Position numbers and translations under genes: made by a program
Shown here: one piece after another, positions 44,455-57,794 of the stretch
Position numbering within the stretch: the first letter of the stretch is position 1
Layout: the number at the start of each line of letters is the position of its first letter
NCBI GenBank assembly: GCA_029448655.1
Contig: JACCLO010000011.1
Coordinates: 1,054,001-1,118,000 of the forward strand
Source of the DNA: Wolfiporia cocos
Taxonomy: Eukaryota > Basidiomycota > Agaricomycetes > Polyporales > Phaeolaceae
DNA: 64,000 bases
Reading direction: 5' to 3'
The notes under the pieces: model-generated
Told to the model about the DNA's origin: nothing
Databases searched by the model: none
The model's input: the letters and a program-made list of their open reading frames with translations, nothing else

Positions 44455-46952
44455 ATGCCGGCGACGCGTCGCCAGACAGGAAAGTTGCCGGTTTCTGTGC
44501 AAACTTCTGCAGTGGGGGAGGGCGCAAGACGGTTAAGGGTGGCAACATTTACAACACCCTACGAGTCGGATGAATTGTTGAACTCAAGTTCAGAATCGGA
44601 CAAGCAAGAATCTGAGGACGAGAGTGACTGGGAGTGTAAGCTGCTTCATTGTCCGAGACTGATCAGCTTTGTCGAAATCTGCTATGAAGACGGCAAACGC
44701 AAAAGGAGTACCCGAAAGCAACGCAAAAGCGACAATACACCACCCACTAAACGCCTCAGAGCAGGAACGAAGAGGACGCGGGAGGCGAATCCCGGCATGC
44801 TTCCCACATTGCCCTATTTTGTGAATGGTATCTACCATGCTGGTCGCTTAATACTCCAGTTTACCATAACAGTACCTTAGATCTTTGCGCTCCTTAAGCC
44901 GACTACTTTGCTGAGTCTCGCACAGACAAACAAAGCTTTCCGTCAAACCCTCCTCTCCAGCGATGCTGCCAGTATCTGGAGAGACTCGCGGAAGTCCTTG
45001 CCTGGCGGGGCTCCTGACTGCCCTCCAGACATGTCTGAAGCAAGATGGACAAAGCTGTTATTCGGCGGCCCCAGGTGTGATGTGAGTCGTAACATCGTCC
45101 GCGCAGGACAACGTTGACGTCCTATTCCAGCAATGCAATGCGAAGAATGTACACAAAGTCGCCTTTGCATTGCGCAGGAGAATCTGCCTGAACTGCATGA
45201 AGTCGCAGTAAGCCACACTATCAAAAGTGCACATACAAACCGATCTGACGCGCCTTTCGAAAAAAAGTCTGGTTGCGGCCAGGGACTTTGATGCGTCGTT
45301 CCCTGAGTACGACAAGTCGATTCTCGAGCTCATTCCGCATAACAGAAGTGAGTGTGACAGAGCCCATGACAAAAGTGTGCTTAGCGAGACGGATTAGGCG
45401 GGGGTTGGTCGCGGTATTCAACTCTCAGACCAAGCAGATTCTACTGGGATGCAGACATCCACGACGTAGCTCAGCAGGTTGCACGTTTTCGAAAGGACAT
45501 ACACTTGCGGAAGGCAGGTGCGCGCGTTGTGTTCGAGGATTTTCGGAAGGAAAGGATCGCGCACGTCAAGGCTGTGATTGAGGTGAATAATCTGAGCCCC
45601 CCTACTCCGATATTAGTCGCAGCAGGCGTTTGACGTCGCGCTTTAGTCCGCAGAGATCTGCGCGGAATGGCAACAAACGGAGCTGGAACGACAATACCTC
45701 GAGGGCTCTCAACGCTCACAAGTGCGATGTACTGCGTACGCTATTCTCTCCCACCGAAGTTTTTCAGCAGTGAATTCATCGTTCCTGCAGGATTAAGGAA
45801 CGCTTCTTGCAGCTCGGCTATGAGGAGGCGGAACTTAGTATCGTCAGATACGACTCAATCCTGTGGAACGGTCGCGAGCTAACTGAGCGCAGTAAGCGTG
45901 TCTCCAATTCCTCCCCTCTTTACTCAAGCATCGTCCTATCAGGCTGGAGCAAAGTTCGTGCGAAGCTAGAGCCTGTTCTCCTGGCGCAGAGAGAGGACCG
46001 CCTGAGAATCCAGCGCAAAGCCTTGATTGAAAGACGGAAATGGCATGCAGAGAATGCAGTCGATCAATTCAAGAAAACGCTGCCTCCTGCCGAGTGGCTC
46101 ACTTTCCCTATGATCGAGGAGATATTCAAGACTCCCGAGTTCTCAGAGCTTATATACCAACCCTCCAGCAGCGAATTGCATCCTGAAGCCTGCGACTGGG
46201 CAGTGGGAGCGCTGCCCGCACGAATAACCTCCAGGAAAACTGCCGTACAGGAGATTTTAATGAAGAAATCTCCCTCCGACGTCTGTGTAATGCCTTCCGT
46301 CAAGTCTCCAGGCGCAGCCAGCACGTCTAGCGCTGCAGCAGACCCCCTATCACTAGTCACAGCTGTGTTCGAATGCCATGCGCCGTCCTGCCGGGACAGG
46401 GTATTCTTCTCGTTGACTGAAGTTCTAGCACACGTGTCTCAATACGCACCTGCAAAGCTGAGGAATCATTTCATAACCTCCACCACAGCTATAGAAGTCG
46501 CAGAAAATGATGTTTCGTTCAGCCGGCCTGGGTATAATGCAGTCAATCGCTTGCTAGCGATCCTAGGGCTAGATGCACGTACAACTACACCCGAGGACTT
46601 GGATGATCTGGATCCGTGCATAATGCATCGACACCCTGTGAGTAATGCAGATTGTGCGCTTACGTGGAGACGATGTGTGCGTATGGATGTTGTAGTCAGC
46701 AATGCGACGAGTTTTTCTCATCTCATCCTTCGGCAGATACGTCTTTCAGTTCTTCATCCCGAGCGTCCTTCTTCTCAATGGGTGTTACTCAATGCCGAGT
46801 CTGCGGCACGAGTTAGGGATAAAGCAAGAGAAGGCGGAGTCTTGGATCATTTGCATCTCCAATACGCTTGGAGCTGTCTCCATTGTTCTCGGTATTCCTC
46901 TTTTCTGGACAGCCATTCCGAGGTGGTGGAGCATCTACAGCAAGAGTACTAG
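44455..46952 (+). CDS. F-box family protein, copy E
   Basis: An older paralogue. The N-terminal region is acidic then basic (SSESDKQESEDESDWE, KRLRAGTKRTR, nuclear-like). Exon 44455-44820 is followed by the 201-nt F-box core exon 44881-45081 (IFALLKPTTLLSLAQTNKAF). Then come LRRRICLNC, FPEYDKSILELIP, and a long final frame 45807-46952 with FSELIYQPSSSELHPE, LGLDARTTTPEDLD and WSCLHCSRY. It ends HLQQEY-stop. The usual last intron and VDFF tail would create TAG at the splice joint, so this copy ends about 40-60 residues early. The L-x-L-D-I-L start of the F-box is degenerate (LPTLPYF). Confidence 0.68.
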
Positions 46953-47835
46953 TGAGACCCCTTCAACGCTCTCCTCTCACTCTTCTTCACAGCTCATTGG
47001 CATGTCGCGCATAGGCATGATCTCACGGACCCGGTTGAAGGGCTCGATCTTTGTCATATGAAGCCACTTGAACGTGACGTCGTGCCACCATGTTATATCG
47101 ACGATTGCTTGGCTGCCCCAGCCACAATTGATGCTGGCCAGAAAGCAAATCCATCGGTAGACCTGCCTGCTCCACAGCAGCCACCGCTGGATCCCGCGCC
47201 GCGTTCAGGCAACCAAGGTATGCTATCTGGCATCCCGATTGTCCTCTCATTAGCGTCAGCCGCTAAAAGGGCAGAAGGCTCTAGATAATGCGCGTCCCTC
47301 GCCGACTGGCACTGAATGTACACATTGTCTTACTCACAGCACAACATGCAGGCTCAGTTGCTGATTGGCAACAATACGCCAGACTTGATAGCACCCAAGT
47401 TTGTACTATATTATATGTAGCAAATTCTCCCTTATAGTAATCAAACGCCATGAGCGGCTCCGGATCACGCAAACGAAGGCGGGGCTTTATCTGACCGAGA
47501 TGATGTGAAGTTATGATGTGAACCGCCTTCTGTGTATCTCCAAAGCCAGGGTCCAGTGAAATGAACAATGTGTGGTTGTGTGTGGCACGTGCGGTCAGGC
47601 GGCCGACGTGAATGCCGCGTTGTGGCCGCACGGTGGCATAACCGTGTACGTGGGCGCCCCTGTGTGGTTTCATCTGATCTAGGCTCTGGACATTGCGTGC
47701 ACTACCCACCAGTTGCGTTATTGAGCTGACTCACACCACTCTCCTTCCAGAGCATCTTGAAAGCTGGTGTGAACCTTTCACTGGGAGGACATATACCAGT
47801 GCTTATACAATTGCAGGGCAAAGGGTTTCCGCAAC
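46953..47835. other. E-F intergenic region, former tail exon included
   Basis: The frame 47032-47288 still reads like an F-box C-terminal tail (HDLTDPVEGLDLCHMKP), but it lies beyond the copy E stop. The remainder up to copy F shows no gene. Confidence 0.45.
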
Positions 47836-50555
47836 ATGACGCTCACAATTGGACAAACAATCCAGGGTTTACCTGGTTCACGAAATGTCTTGGAATCGTC
47901 CGATGGTAAAGCACCACAGTCGGACTTGGCTCGCGAATCGCATGAACAATCGGAAACACATCTAGATCTCTGCGATTCCGACAGCAGCTGGGGAGGTGAA
48001 TTCCTCGCTCGTCCACCATGATGACGACTGACGAGTCTTACGTGTTAGCAGGGAAACATGGGACTGGGAAGCGTAGAGTACGCATGCGCGGCGGAACAAC
48101 ACGTACCGGATTCCGACAAGTGAACTTGAGCCTCCTCCCTGAATTACCGCTAGACATTTTAATTCTCGTATGTCGGTCGCTTCCCGATCATGACCTCGCC
48201 ACTCATCGTAGGATAATCTGTAGATATTTGGACTACTGGCGCCCCTCGACCTGATATCCCTGGCTCAGGCGAATCGGGATTTCCGTCAGACCCTGTTAGC
48301 ACATAGTATGAAAGTCATCTGGAAGCAAGCACGGAATCGGCTCCTCTGTGGAGTTCCCGATTGTCCGCCAGATTTGACTGAGGCGCAGTGGACTGGCCTC
48401 CTATTTGGTGGCACTAGATGTCAGGTGAGCCATACCAATGTGGCAGTAGACGAACTGGTATATAACTAACACCAATATACAGGAATGCTGGACCAAGAAT
48501 ATCCAGCGACCAAACTTTGCGTGGCGCCGACGAGTCTGCAGACGTTGTATCAAACGCCAGTGAGCGGAATTGATCAATTCTGCGGGCTTGTAGTAAAGTT
48601 AAAGCGCATTCCAGCTGCAAGACTGCGAAAATTGTAGCTTCCGAATACGACATATCCATCCTCGAACTGATCCCGTATAGTGAGGGTGCGTGTCTACCAA
48701 ATTGACGCTATATATGATGGAAGTAATGAATCTCGAAGGCGGGGCTGAGCCGTCACGTCGGAGACGAACACCAGTTCGATACTATTGGGATTCCGACATT
48801 ATCGAAATAGCCCAACAAGTCGCAGTATATCAGCAAGCCATCTTTATGGGCCAAAAAGGCGCTCAAGAAGCATTCGCAGGGTTCAAAGCAGCGCGCATCG
48901 CGCATGTTCAGAATGTGATTGAGGTGCGGGATTACTTCTGAGATCCCTCGTCCAATATACTCATCTATGGCTGCTTTGTCGTGGTTAATGACTAGTATGC
49001 CGAGATCTGTAAGCAGTGGCTTCTAAATGCGAGCTGTCGCCGGCGTGAGGAGGTCCGGAAACGTATCAAAGAACGACGAAGCGCGTGCGTGGATCCATCT
49101 CTAGACACCGCCATAAATCCCTCTGACATAGCATCAACCTGCTCATTGGATGCAGCGTCTACGCTCGCTTCATTGAGCTTGGCTACGAGGAGAGAGACGT
49201 CCATCTGCTCGGCTATAACCCTTCGCCGCAGACGGAACATGAGCTGACCGAGATCAGTGAGCATTCTCTTGCAGGTCGCCCTCCGATTAACCCAGTCTCA
49301 TCTCCGCGTCACAGGCTGGGCCAAGGTGCGGTGCAAGCTCGAGCCCATCCTGAGAAGCCGCAGAGATGCACGGATCAGGCGCGAACGGGAGAACCTACTC
49401 AATGACCGAAAGCGGATCGTCAGCATTGTATGCGACGAATTTAAGAAGACGCTCGCCCCGATTGAATGGCTTAACTTCCCTCTGCCTAAGGAGATATATG
49501 AGATGCCGGGGTTCTCCGCGCTCATCAATGACCCTTCTAACAATGCTCTTCAACCACAAGATTGTGCCCAAGCCGTCGAGGGGCTTCCAGCATTGCTGAC
49601 CGAGAGAACTGATACTGTCAGAAACATACTCCGGCAGAAGATCCCCTCAGACTTAGAGACCCTAACCGAAGCTGATGACGACGGAATTATACAAGACCCG
49701 GACATCGATCTTCTCAGCTTAGCCACGACCGTCTTCCGCTGCTCATCTCGGCATTGCTCTGGAAGGATGTTATTCACGTCATCAGAAGTCTTATCGCACA
49801 AATGCCTGATGTCGGACTGGGGGTTTTGTTTACTCGACTTCACGGCCATCGAGATTGCTCGAGACAGGGTGTCTTTCAGCGAGCGCGGCTGCCTTGCTGT
49901 CAACGCGCTGTTGAAGACCCTTGACCTGCATCCTCGCTTGACCACTCCGACGACCCTCGACGAATTGGACTTCCGGTTCGTCTGTCTTTGCTGCCCCATC
50001 GAGTCGACACCCAGCACTGGTACCCGGCGTCGCGCCTACTCTTGGCGACAATGCGTGAGCGATTTTCATCTCCTAATAAGCAATGTCTTCCTCTAAAACA
50101 CATTTCTGCAGATCATGCATTTCGTTACAGAATTCACCTTGTGGCCGTCGCATGGCACACCCAAATGGCAGCTTCTTAATACCGAAGACGCTGGAATTGT
50201 CAAGGAGTTGGAAGGTGTCCATCCTTCTCATCTCCAGAGTTCATGGAGCTGCAATCATTGCGTGACTCACATTGTACGGTCAGTTGACCGTGAAGAGGTT
50301 GTTCAACATGTGCGAGACATGTAAGTACAAATCCTTCTCAGCTGCTGCGTCTTATCCCCTCAAATGCACGGCCACAGGCATGACATTATTGAGCCCGTGG
50401 AGGGCACCGACTTCTTCCATGCGAAACCATATCAACGCTACCTCAGAGATCCCGTTTATCTTCCTGTTCCACTTCGACATTCGTCTATTCCCCTGCCTCC
50501 ATCACTTCCGACTTTCTCAGAATTTCTGGAAATCTCATGGGACGGGCTCTGCTAG
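47836..50555 (+). CDS. F-box family protein, copy F
   Basis: It starts MTLTIGQTIQG with a Ser/Asp-rich leader. An intron near 48000-48050 leads into GKRRVRMRGG and LPELPLDIL. The F-box core exon is 48224-48424 (201 nt, IFGLLAPLDLISLAQANRDF). RRRVCRRCIKRQ follows, then YYWDSDIIEIAQQVAVY, a long exon with FSALINDPSNNALQPQDC, LDELDFRFVCLCCP, and the C-terminal WSCNHC..H..H with HDIIEPVEGTDFFHAKPY. No stop interrupts the inferred exons. It is most diverged from A-D and closest in layout to E. Probable SCF adaptor, target unknown. Confidence 0.72.
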
Positions 50556-51224
50556 CTAGGCTATTGTATGAGTTCTCAGCAGATGTTACGAAGCGACATT
50601 CCTTCTAAGGCTCATTCATGCGATGCTGTGTTACTAACGAGTCATTCGGATTTTTTGTTTCGTCGTTGTGTTTTGCCCAGTGTTATTTTCGGTTGTGAGC
50701 TGAGATACTTGATGGTATAAATTTCTTGATGGTATAAATTTTGGCAAAATGACTCCATACTATTAGATTTGTACGCGTCTATGGCCATTGTATCGTCTTA
50801 CGAACGAACGTGCAAACAAATCTCCCAAATTGTAAAGCGCTGTACGACTGTTGATGCAGATGGGTGGGTCAAGTTACGAATTTTGCTGCTAGCCTGTGTG
50901 CGCGATGTTGTTGCCAGACCATTCAATTCGAGGGCCATCAATCGGTCTATTGCGTGTTCTTCATTCGCGAATGCCAGTGCATTTTGTTGTTGCGCGGCGT
51001 TAGACGCCAGACCAACTAATAGTGATCGACGCGTCAATCAAGCTCCATCATTTATAGCCGATGCTCTAACGTTAGCTAGCTCTGAAGATCTAACGGCTAG
51101 CGATAACCTGGCGCAGTCCTTCTGTCGGGCGCTGATTAGATATTTGCATAGCCGACGTATGTCAATACCAATGCAAGGTCGTACCCACTCCCTAAATGAG
51201 GCTCACCGCGCGCGACTGTCCACA
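50556..51224. other. Upstream of SYNW-family gene
   Basis: Contains duplicated CTTGATGGTATAAATTT near 50708-50740. The open frame 50769-51224 continues into the next gene but has no conserved features. I see no separate gene. Confidence 0.35.
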
Positions 51225-52480
51225 ATGCGAGTCGGACGAGGACTCCGCAAAGCTCCCATCGCAACGCTACCTCGCCCAACATTGCTACCTGAAAGCTTGG
51301 CATCAGAACGGATTCAGCCTCGGAATGCGCAGCTGTTGGGCTCATATAACTGGCTCGAAGCCCGAAAAGCAACGATGCTTGTGCCAGGTCAGTGCTCCTC
51401 GTGCATACAACAACGGTGATCAGGTACCGAAGATACAGCAGGCGTCCCTCCTCGGTGGCGTGACCCCGAAGGGCCCTACCAAATCTTGCGTGATCGGGGT
51501 GTATACTGCGTCGAACAGAATGCGCACCGCTTGCCGCACTCACCACTACTTCCTGCAATGTATGCCGTGGACATCACATCAAAGCTGACGGAGCAGAAAG
51601 TTGATTGGAGCACCGTCGACTTTGTCATCGACCGCAATACCCTTCGGGACTTTCTGCAATGGATCGCGAAGCAGGATACCGTGAAATCTCGCATTGACAC
51701 CCAGCTGGCCGGAGAACGAACAGTCCTATGCACACGCCGTACCGTACATAACAAGGTTAAAATCGACAGCATGCGCGATGGCAGCTATAAGCATAGTTTT
51801 GCGAGGGCAAGCGCTATACGTGACCCGAGGTTTGCCGAGGAAAAGAGCGCATCCCATCATAGGATCATCAAATATGTGAGTTTCAATCTCCTTTTACGAT
51901 CGCTATTTACATGCGTTTATGTTGTTCGTAGGACTATGACGGCTTAAACATGGTGGTTATCTACGAAGCTGATGCCTACACAAGGTGGCCCGGAGTCAGA
52001 AACATGATTATGCCTGATTCATCTCCTTCCACTACAGCACACAAGTCCCAAGTTAAGGGTCATCTAAGCGTTATTTGCGGGGGTGTACTGGTCCCAGAGG
52101 ACTTTATAGCAGAGCTCGCCTGTTGCGCCACCGAATCAACGAAGGAACTGGTGTGGAAGGACAGATATCCGCACATGTTCCTTTCTCAAACACCCACACT
52201 ACTGTGTGGAGTACACAGCTCTGGCACCGTCAAATTTATCATACACCGCGCGCTGGATGACCCCGACATGCAGAAGGCTGATGCGGAGCTTCAAAGCGAC
52301 TTCAAGAAGCTGAGGCTCTTATTGTCCGACATCCAGCGGATGGTCATACAACATGGGAAGCAGGGACGGCTGAGTTTTGCCTATGAGAAGGGAAATCTGC
52401 GGGTGTATGACAGGATCGACCAAACAAACTGCCTTCCCTCCGAAGTTATGGCACGGTTCGATTCTCGAGACAAGCTTTGA
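51225..52480 (+). CDS. Fungal-specific SYNW/VPG-type protein
   Basis: Three exons (51225-51387, 51442-51875, 51932-52480) give 381 aa. It opens with LLGSYNWLEARKATMLVPG joined to VPPRWRDPEG, then VEQNAHRLPHSPLLPAMYAV, VIDRNTLRDFLQW and MVVIYEADAY. This layout is typical of a widespread fungal family often labelled in databases as geranylgeranyl pyrophosphate synthetase or decapping-endonuclease-like, from memory. I see no prenyltransferase DDxxD, so I would not accept the first label. A paralogue lies at 63496-64000. The start ATG is the last one in frame before the conserved block. Confidence 0.7.
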
Positions 52481-55400
52481 TTGTATGCGCTATGGGTCTT
52501 CCTCCGATATGGCGTAATCAGGGAATACCAGGACTTTGCACGTTGAGCTGGGAAGAGCTACAATTTTGCTATCAAAAACCTATGTGCTACGGCATGCCCT
52601 GCAAAAGTTAGAAGCAAGCTTAACTATGAGCGTACGTCATTCTTCCGGAGCAATGCCACCGCCTCGTTACCGGTTTACCAGCGGGGTCATCTCACGTTAA
52701 GCTAAGTTGGGAATGCGCCGTGCCACTGTGTAGATGAAGGATACAATTCGAGCGGGCTGCGTAGATATTGGATGAGCATAGCCGAGACCGCATCAGCTAT
52801 CGCCATACATCTGCGTCGGCGAGTCAAGCAACAGCGCGTTCGATGTTCCAGGTGGGGAGACCTATACAAACTGCATAACATCCCGCGCGCGCATTGAGTG
52901 CTGCATCGCAAGGCGAAAAGCGAGCTGGCCGTCTTATTCTTATCTCGCCGCACAGTCGACGACGGCGCTGCCTCGCCTCGGCAGAATTGGAGAATTGACA
53001 TAACGCCTTGAGCATCCCCGTCGGTGCCACTTCTAATTACCAATAGCCACAAACGCCGGCGTTGTCCTCGGTAGGCTATTTCAAGAAGCTGCCTGCCGGG
53101 GACCGCGTGGGGAAGGCTGATCGGTATCCTCGGCTTGCAGGGCTGGGGGAAAAGATGCGGTGGCGGCCCGGATGAAACGCGGAATGTGCGAACCGTGAGA
53201 GAGTACACGAAATACCTGCGACGTGAGCGAAGAGCGACGCTGCGAGCTTCCCTTCTGTGATCGTGGCTAATCGGACTTCCGCTGCAGGGGCGCTGTCCGT
53301 TGGTCATCACAGGAGGAGGCTTTGATGCGCCCCTTGATGCGCCCCGCACGCCACACCCCGTAAAGGTGCGACTCATGCGAAATCGGATAAAGATAGTTAC
53401 GGTCCCGCGTTCTGGATGTCAACAGGCACGGGCGAACCTCGAGCTTCAGGCACAGCTGCGCTCGAGATTCAAAGTGAACATAGTTAGATTGATTGTCAAC
53501 CACGATGTCCGAAGCATTGCTGAACAAGCGTGCTGACGGATACGCTTCGCAATCTGATCTGCATGTCAAGAGCGGGATGTAGCGCGGAAAAATAGCGAGT
53601 TTGCGGCTATCTGGACAACGGTCAGGAACGGGCGAGAAACGGCACGGCTGCTCACTTATTGAGTCAGGACACTGCTGCGGCTACTGCAGTGGGACTTTGG
53701 TCTCCTGATCACAATCCGGGGAGGCCAGACTGCTCGCGCCGATGCCAGTATCATAGTTGGCGCACACCGCCATGTGGATCCATACTACGCTTTTCTTACG
53801 ATGTCAGATAGCGTACTCACGAGTTGTCATGCAGCTCCGTACAAAACAGGCACGATCAAGGTTATACCTGCGTTCTGACCTGCTTGAAGATCGGAAATTC
53901 GCCAGCTGCGGATTGCTCAAATCCGTTGCTGAGCGAGCGTCTCCGATTGCTGACAGAACAGGTCTGTAGTCTAGGCGTAGACATCGCAGTTGAGGTCTAG
54001 CTACCGGCGCCTAGCGCGGACCGTACTGAGCAAGCTATATGTGGCCTGTTCAAACATAGCTGGTGGCTGGGCTACGCACGTACCTGACAACGCGCAGCCC
54101 TCAGTGGCGGCTAGTCTGCATTTCAGCGCCTGAGCGCTGCACGAGAAACACCGCCCCGTGAGAGAACGTCTTGCACAACTGTGCAGATAACTGCATCTTG
54201 TCGCGGCAGAACGTGGGGATGACGTGGCTGAGAAAGGCCGGGCACGCCCTCCAGGTAGCCACAATCAACGATCGTCAGCTCGGTAGCGAATGCAGGCGCG
54301 ACGACCGCGGATCTTCCAGACCGGGATCAAACGCGTGATGTCATCTCCCGCCCCGAGGACCAATCCTAATCGGGGGCGCCTCGACGCCCTGTGAGCAGAG
54401 CAGCCCAGGCAAGAAGACGCGGGAGAAGCCTGGAGTAAGCTGGGGGATTCTTCCTGGACGCGCACTGAGAGGCTCGAAATGTGCACGGCGTGCAGGAAGC
54501 TTCCCGGCGAGTGCACGAGCCACAGAGGGCGAGGATGGCGTGTCATGTCGTCAAGGGTGCGGCTCGGGCTGGGTTCGTTGTCGCGCCACGGCGCAACCCC
54601 GGATCGAGAACGGATGTAGAGCGGGTACGCGCGCTCCTCTGTACGAGGCTGGAGTCCCGGAGATGCCTGAGCAGGTTAAGACGGGAGTTATAGAATGCGC
54701 GCCAGCGAGTCAAGGGCCACGGTCATCGCATCGGATGAGATGGCGCTGTGATACAGGTAAATTGTCATGAGTCCGCCGACAACGCTAGCAATTTTGGCCG
54801 CCGAACGGGATTCAAGCTCGATCAAGGATGTACTTCGGTATATCAAGCAAAGCAGAAGGCGTGGTGCTGTGATCAGAAGCAGCCCCCCAACCGGCCCATT
54901 GTCGTGGATCTAATCAGATTGTACGCGTCTCCGAGGAAGAATTCGGGGGAACCTATTGGTCAAATGAAAGATAAGGGTGCAAGTGAGGACCCCGGACATC
55001 CTCGTAGAGTTCATAACATTCCCGAGGCGTTGTAACATCACAACGGACAGTCCATCTACCTCCATGTCGCGGTGCAGGGTACTGTCAGGCTTGCTTGATG
55101 AGGAGAAATCTCGGACTCGACAAATTAGCGAAGGACGGAAATTGAGCCGCAGCCGTCAGATTTTAAGATAGACTCCGGATACGATGAAATTGTAGATGGC
55201 CAGTTGTACTTGTTGGATTGCTATCCGCCCCGTGCAGCTATGCTACTAGTGGAACATGTGGCTGCACAAGTTCCACATTCTTCCACCTTTGTGATCATCT
55301 GCCAGGGCGGTTTGAAAGTTCATCGCGTTCAAAGGTCGTCGCACTGCTCTCAGAGCAATGATATGATTTCCGAGCATGGTCCATCTTGCTTCCAAGCATT

Positions 55401-56600
55401 GATCAGACGGCGCTGTTTTGTCTCTAGCACAAGAGGGATCTCTATCGAGACATCACAGATAGCAATTAGCCGACCTAGTGGAAACAAACGCAACAACTAG
55501 TGCGAGAAACAAGTCAGTCGGCGGCGCGAACCGGGCTTCTAGTTGCTGTCGTACGAATCTCACAAGCAGCAATTTGAGGTGGAACATGAAAAATGCAGTA
55601 CAAAATCTATGAATTATGTACAACGGATAATCTTTAGACTCACCAACTTTCGCGACCATGTTGTCCGAGTGCGATTGACAGTTTTCGACAGTGGACACGA
55701 TGAATATCTTATGTGCAGCTGCGCTTTGGAGTGTGGCATACCCAACGAGCCCTTCACGCCGCGGCTATCCCTGCAATCACACAGAAACTAGTCAAGTGCG
55801 ACGGCCTCCTTTCATCACCAATAAGATGGATAGCTCCTGCCTGCATATGCCCCTAATCTGCATTCCTCGAGCGGCAACGCATTTCGGTGGGATTTGAGTC
55901 GATATATGCGCAGCATCTCGGGCAGAAGCCCACGCCATCCGCGCCCTCGCGCACGCCGAGTGCACGAGCGACCGGCCTACACGTCAAACAACCGCACGTA
56001 GCGGAGCCTGTAGGTGTCGAGAGAAGAGGACCGGAGCAAGCACGGCAAAAATGGCCAGCGGTCGAGAGGACAGAATCTCGGGGGTCCTGTCCATGCCTTG
56101 ACAGAAGCCGAGCCTCCCTAGCGTCGCCAGTCAACAGCGCGCAAGCGCATCCAGATTGCGCAAACGTACCTGAGCCTCTTTCTCGGGGAAAGTGAGCCAT
56201 GCTAGCGCTCCGCCGGGGCCATGCGCTCGATCGCGGCGGGCTCTGAGATCGAGGCGATCTCCGCTCGCACGGGCGCAATGTACGCGCGATGGACACACTC
56301 AGAGCCCGCAGGACGCGAGCGTGATGGCGCGTGGCGTCGTCGGGGGCGAGGCACGGGCGGGCGATACGCGAGCGGCGTTGGAGAAATGGCGGAGAAAGTG
56401 GGCAGCGCCGTGCGGGAAAACGTCGGTGCGGGTCGCGATAAGTGCAGAGATTAGGCTGGCAGTTCGCCGTGGACGGAAGGGGACAAGAGGACGCAGAAGC
56501 GGTGAACTCTGGCGGAAATCTCGGGAGTTCATTTCGGACTCCGCCAACACGACGGTGGCGTCTACGTTCGAGGAAACTGACGCGGCCCCATCAGCTGAGC
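52481..56600. other. 4-kb stretch without recognisable genes
   Basis: Long frames exist (52702-53376 minus, 55853-56296 minus) but follow GC content and show no conserved motifs. No transposon ends, tRNA or repeats of known type were identified by eye. Confidence 0.4.
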
Positions 56601-56608
56601 GTATATAC
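56554..56608 (+). promoter_or_regulatory. Proteasome gene promoter: PACE-like site and TATA box
   Basis: GGTGGCG at 56554-56560 resembles the start of the yeast proteasome control element (GGTGGCAAA, bound by Rpn4), but the last bases differ. A TATATAC at 56602-56608 lies 108 bp before the start codon of the beta-6 gene. Confidence 0.4.
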
Positions 56609-56715
56609 TCCCTCAGCCCGTTTCGTCCTGCTTTCCCTCGCTCACCCAATCACCCACGACGGCCCCCTCGACGCCCGCCCCGCGCCCACCGCTTTCACCC
56701 GACCCCCGTCTCGTC

Positions 56716-57794
56716 ATGCCCGACGGCTCCTACGCCCACCCCCAGCAGCGCCAGTTCAACCCGTACACCGAGAACGGCGGCACAATCCTCGCCATTGCCG
56801 GCGCAGACTTCACCGTCATTGCCGGCGACACGCGCCAGAGCGAGGGCTACAGCATCCAGACACGATATGCGCCGAAGGTTTTCAGACTGTGCGTCCGTCC
56901 AGCCTTTGCCGCGACGCGCGTGCACTGACGTGCGCGCCCAGGACCGACCGCGCGGTGCTCGCCGTAAATGGCTTCGCCGCGGACGGCAACATGTTTGTCA
57001 AGACCGTAAAGCAGCGGCTCGAGGTCCGCCCGCTGTTCGACCACCTTGCGCGAGTGCTCACACCCCCGCAGTGGTATAGGCATGCGCATGCAAAGGACAT
57101 GCCCTTGCGCGCTATCGCGCGACTGATCCAGACCATGCTATATGCGCGTCGTTTCTTCCCCTACTACGTGTACAACATTCTTGGTGGCATCGAAGAAGAC
57201 GGTAACATGTCCAGTGACCTCGCGCGACCTTCATGCTGATTTCCATCCCAGGCTCCGGCGCCGTATATTCGTTCGACCCTGTCGGCTCATACGAACGCGA
57301 GGCGTGTCGAGCCGCAGGCGCAGCGCAGTCGCTCGTCCAGCCGTTCCTGGACAACCAGGTCCGTACCGCTCTTTCGGTCTATATATGTGCGATCTCACCT
57401 TCGCCCTGTGTGTGCGCACGCACGATGGACGCAATGAATGCAGATCTATTTCCGCAATCAGACCCCGGCGCCCGGGACGTCACATCCCACGCACCTGCCA
57501 CTACCGGACGTGCTCGCGATCGTCATTGACTCGTTCACGAGCGCGACCGAGCGCCACATCGAGGTGCGTTTTGTCCCGTGCGGCACGCCACGCCTGCGCT
57601 CTGCTCGTGTGCGGCGAGATGCAATCTCTCATATTTGCACAATTTAGGTTGGCGATGGCCTCGAAATGTACGTCGTCCTCGCGAAGGGCCGCAGCACGCA
57701 AGAGCTCGCGAGTATCCGAGGCGCGCAGGAGCTCACGCCAAAGGAGGGCGGTGATCGCATCTTCGTGATCAGGCGAGAACTGAAGAAGGATTAG
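56716..57794 (+). CDS. PRE7: 20S proteasome subunit beta type-6
   Basis: Six exons (56716-56888, 56942-57023, 57072-57201, 57252-57358, 57444-57563, 57648-57794) encode 252 aa, close to yeast Pre7 (241). Highly conserved blocks are [91 protein letters not shown]. It is a structural subunit of the beta ring. Beta-6 lacks the N-terminal catalytic Thr, as expected. The start is the first ATG, 108 bp after a TATA box. Confidence 0.96.

Noticed and set aside
52702..53376. 224-codon minus-strand frame
   Set aside because: No conserved motifs, composition-driven Arg/Ser-rich sequence, no convincing neighbours or splice logic.
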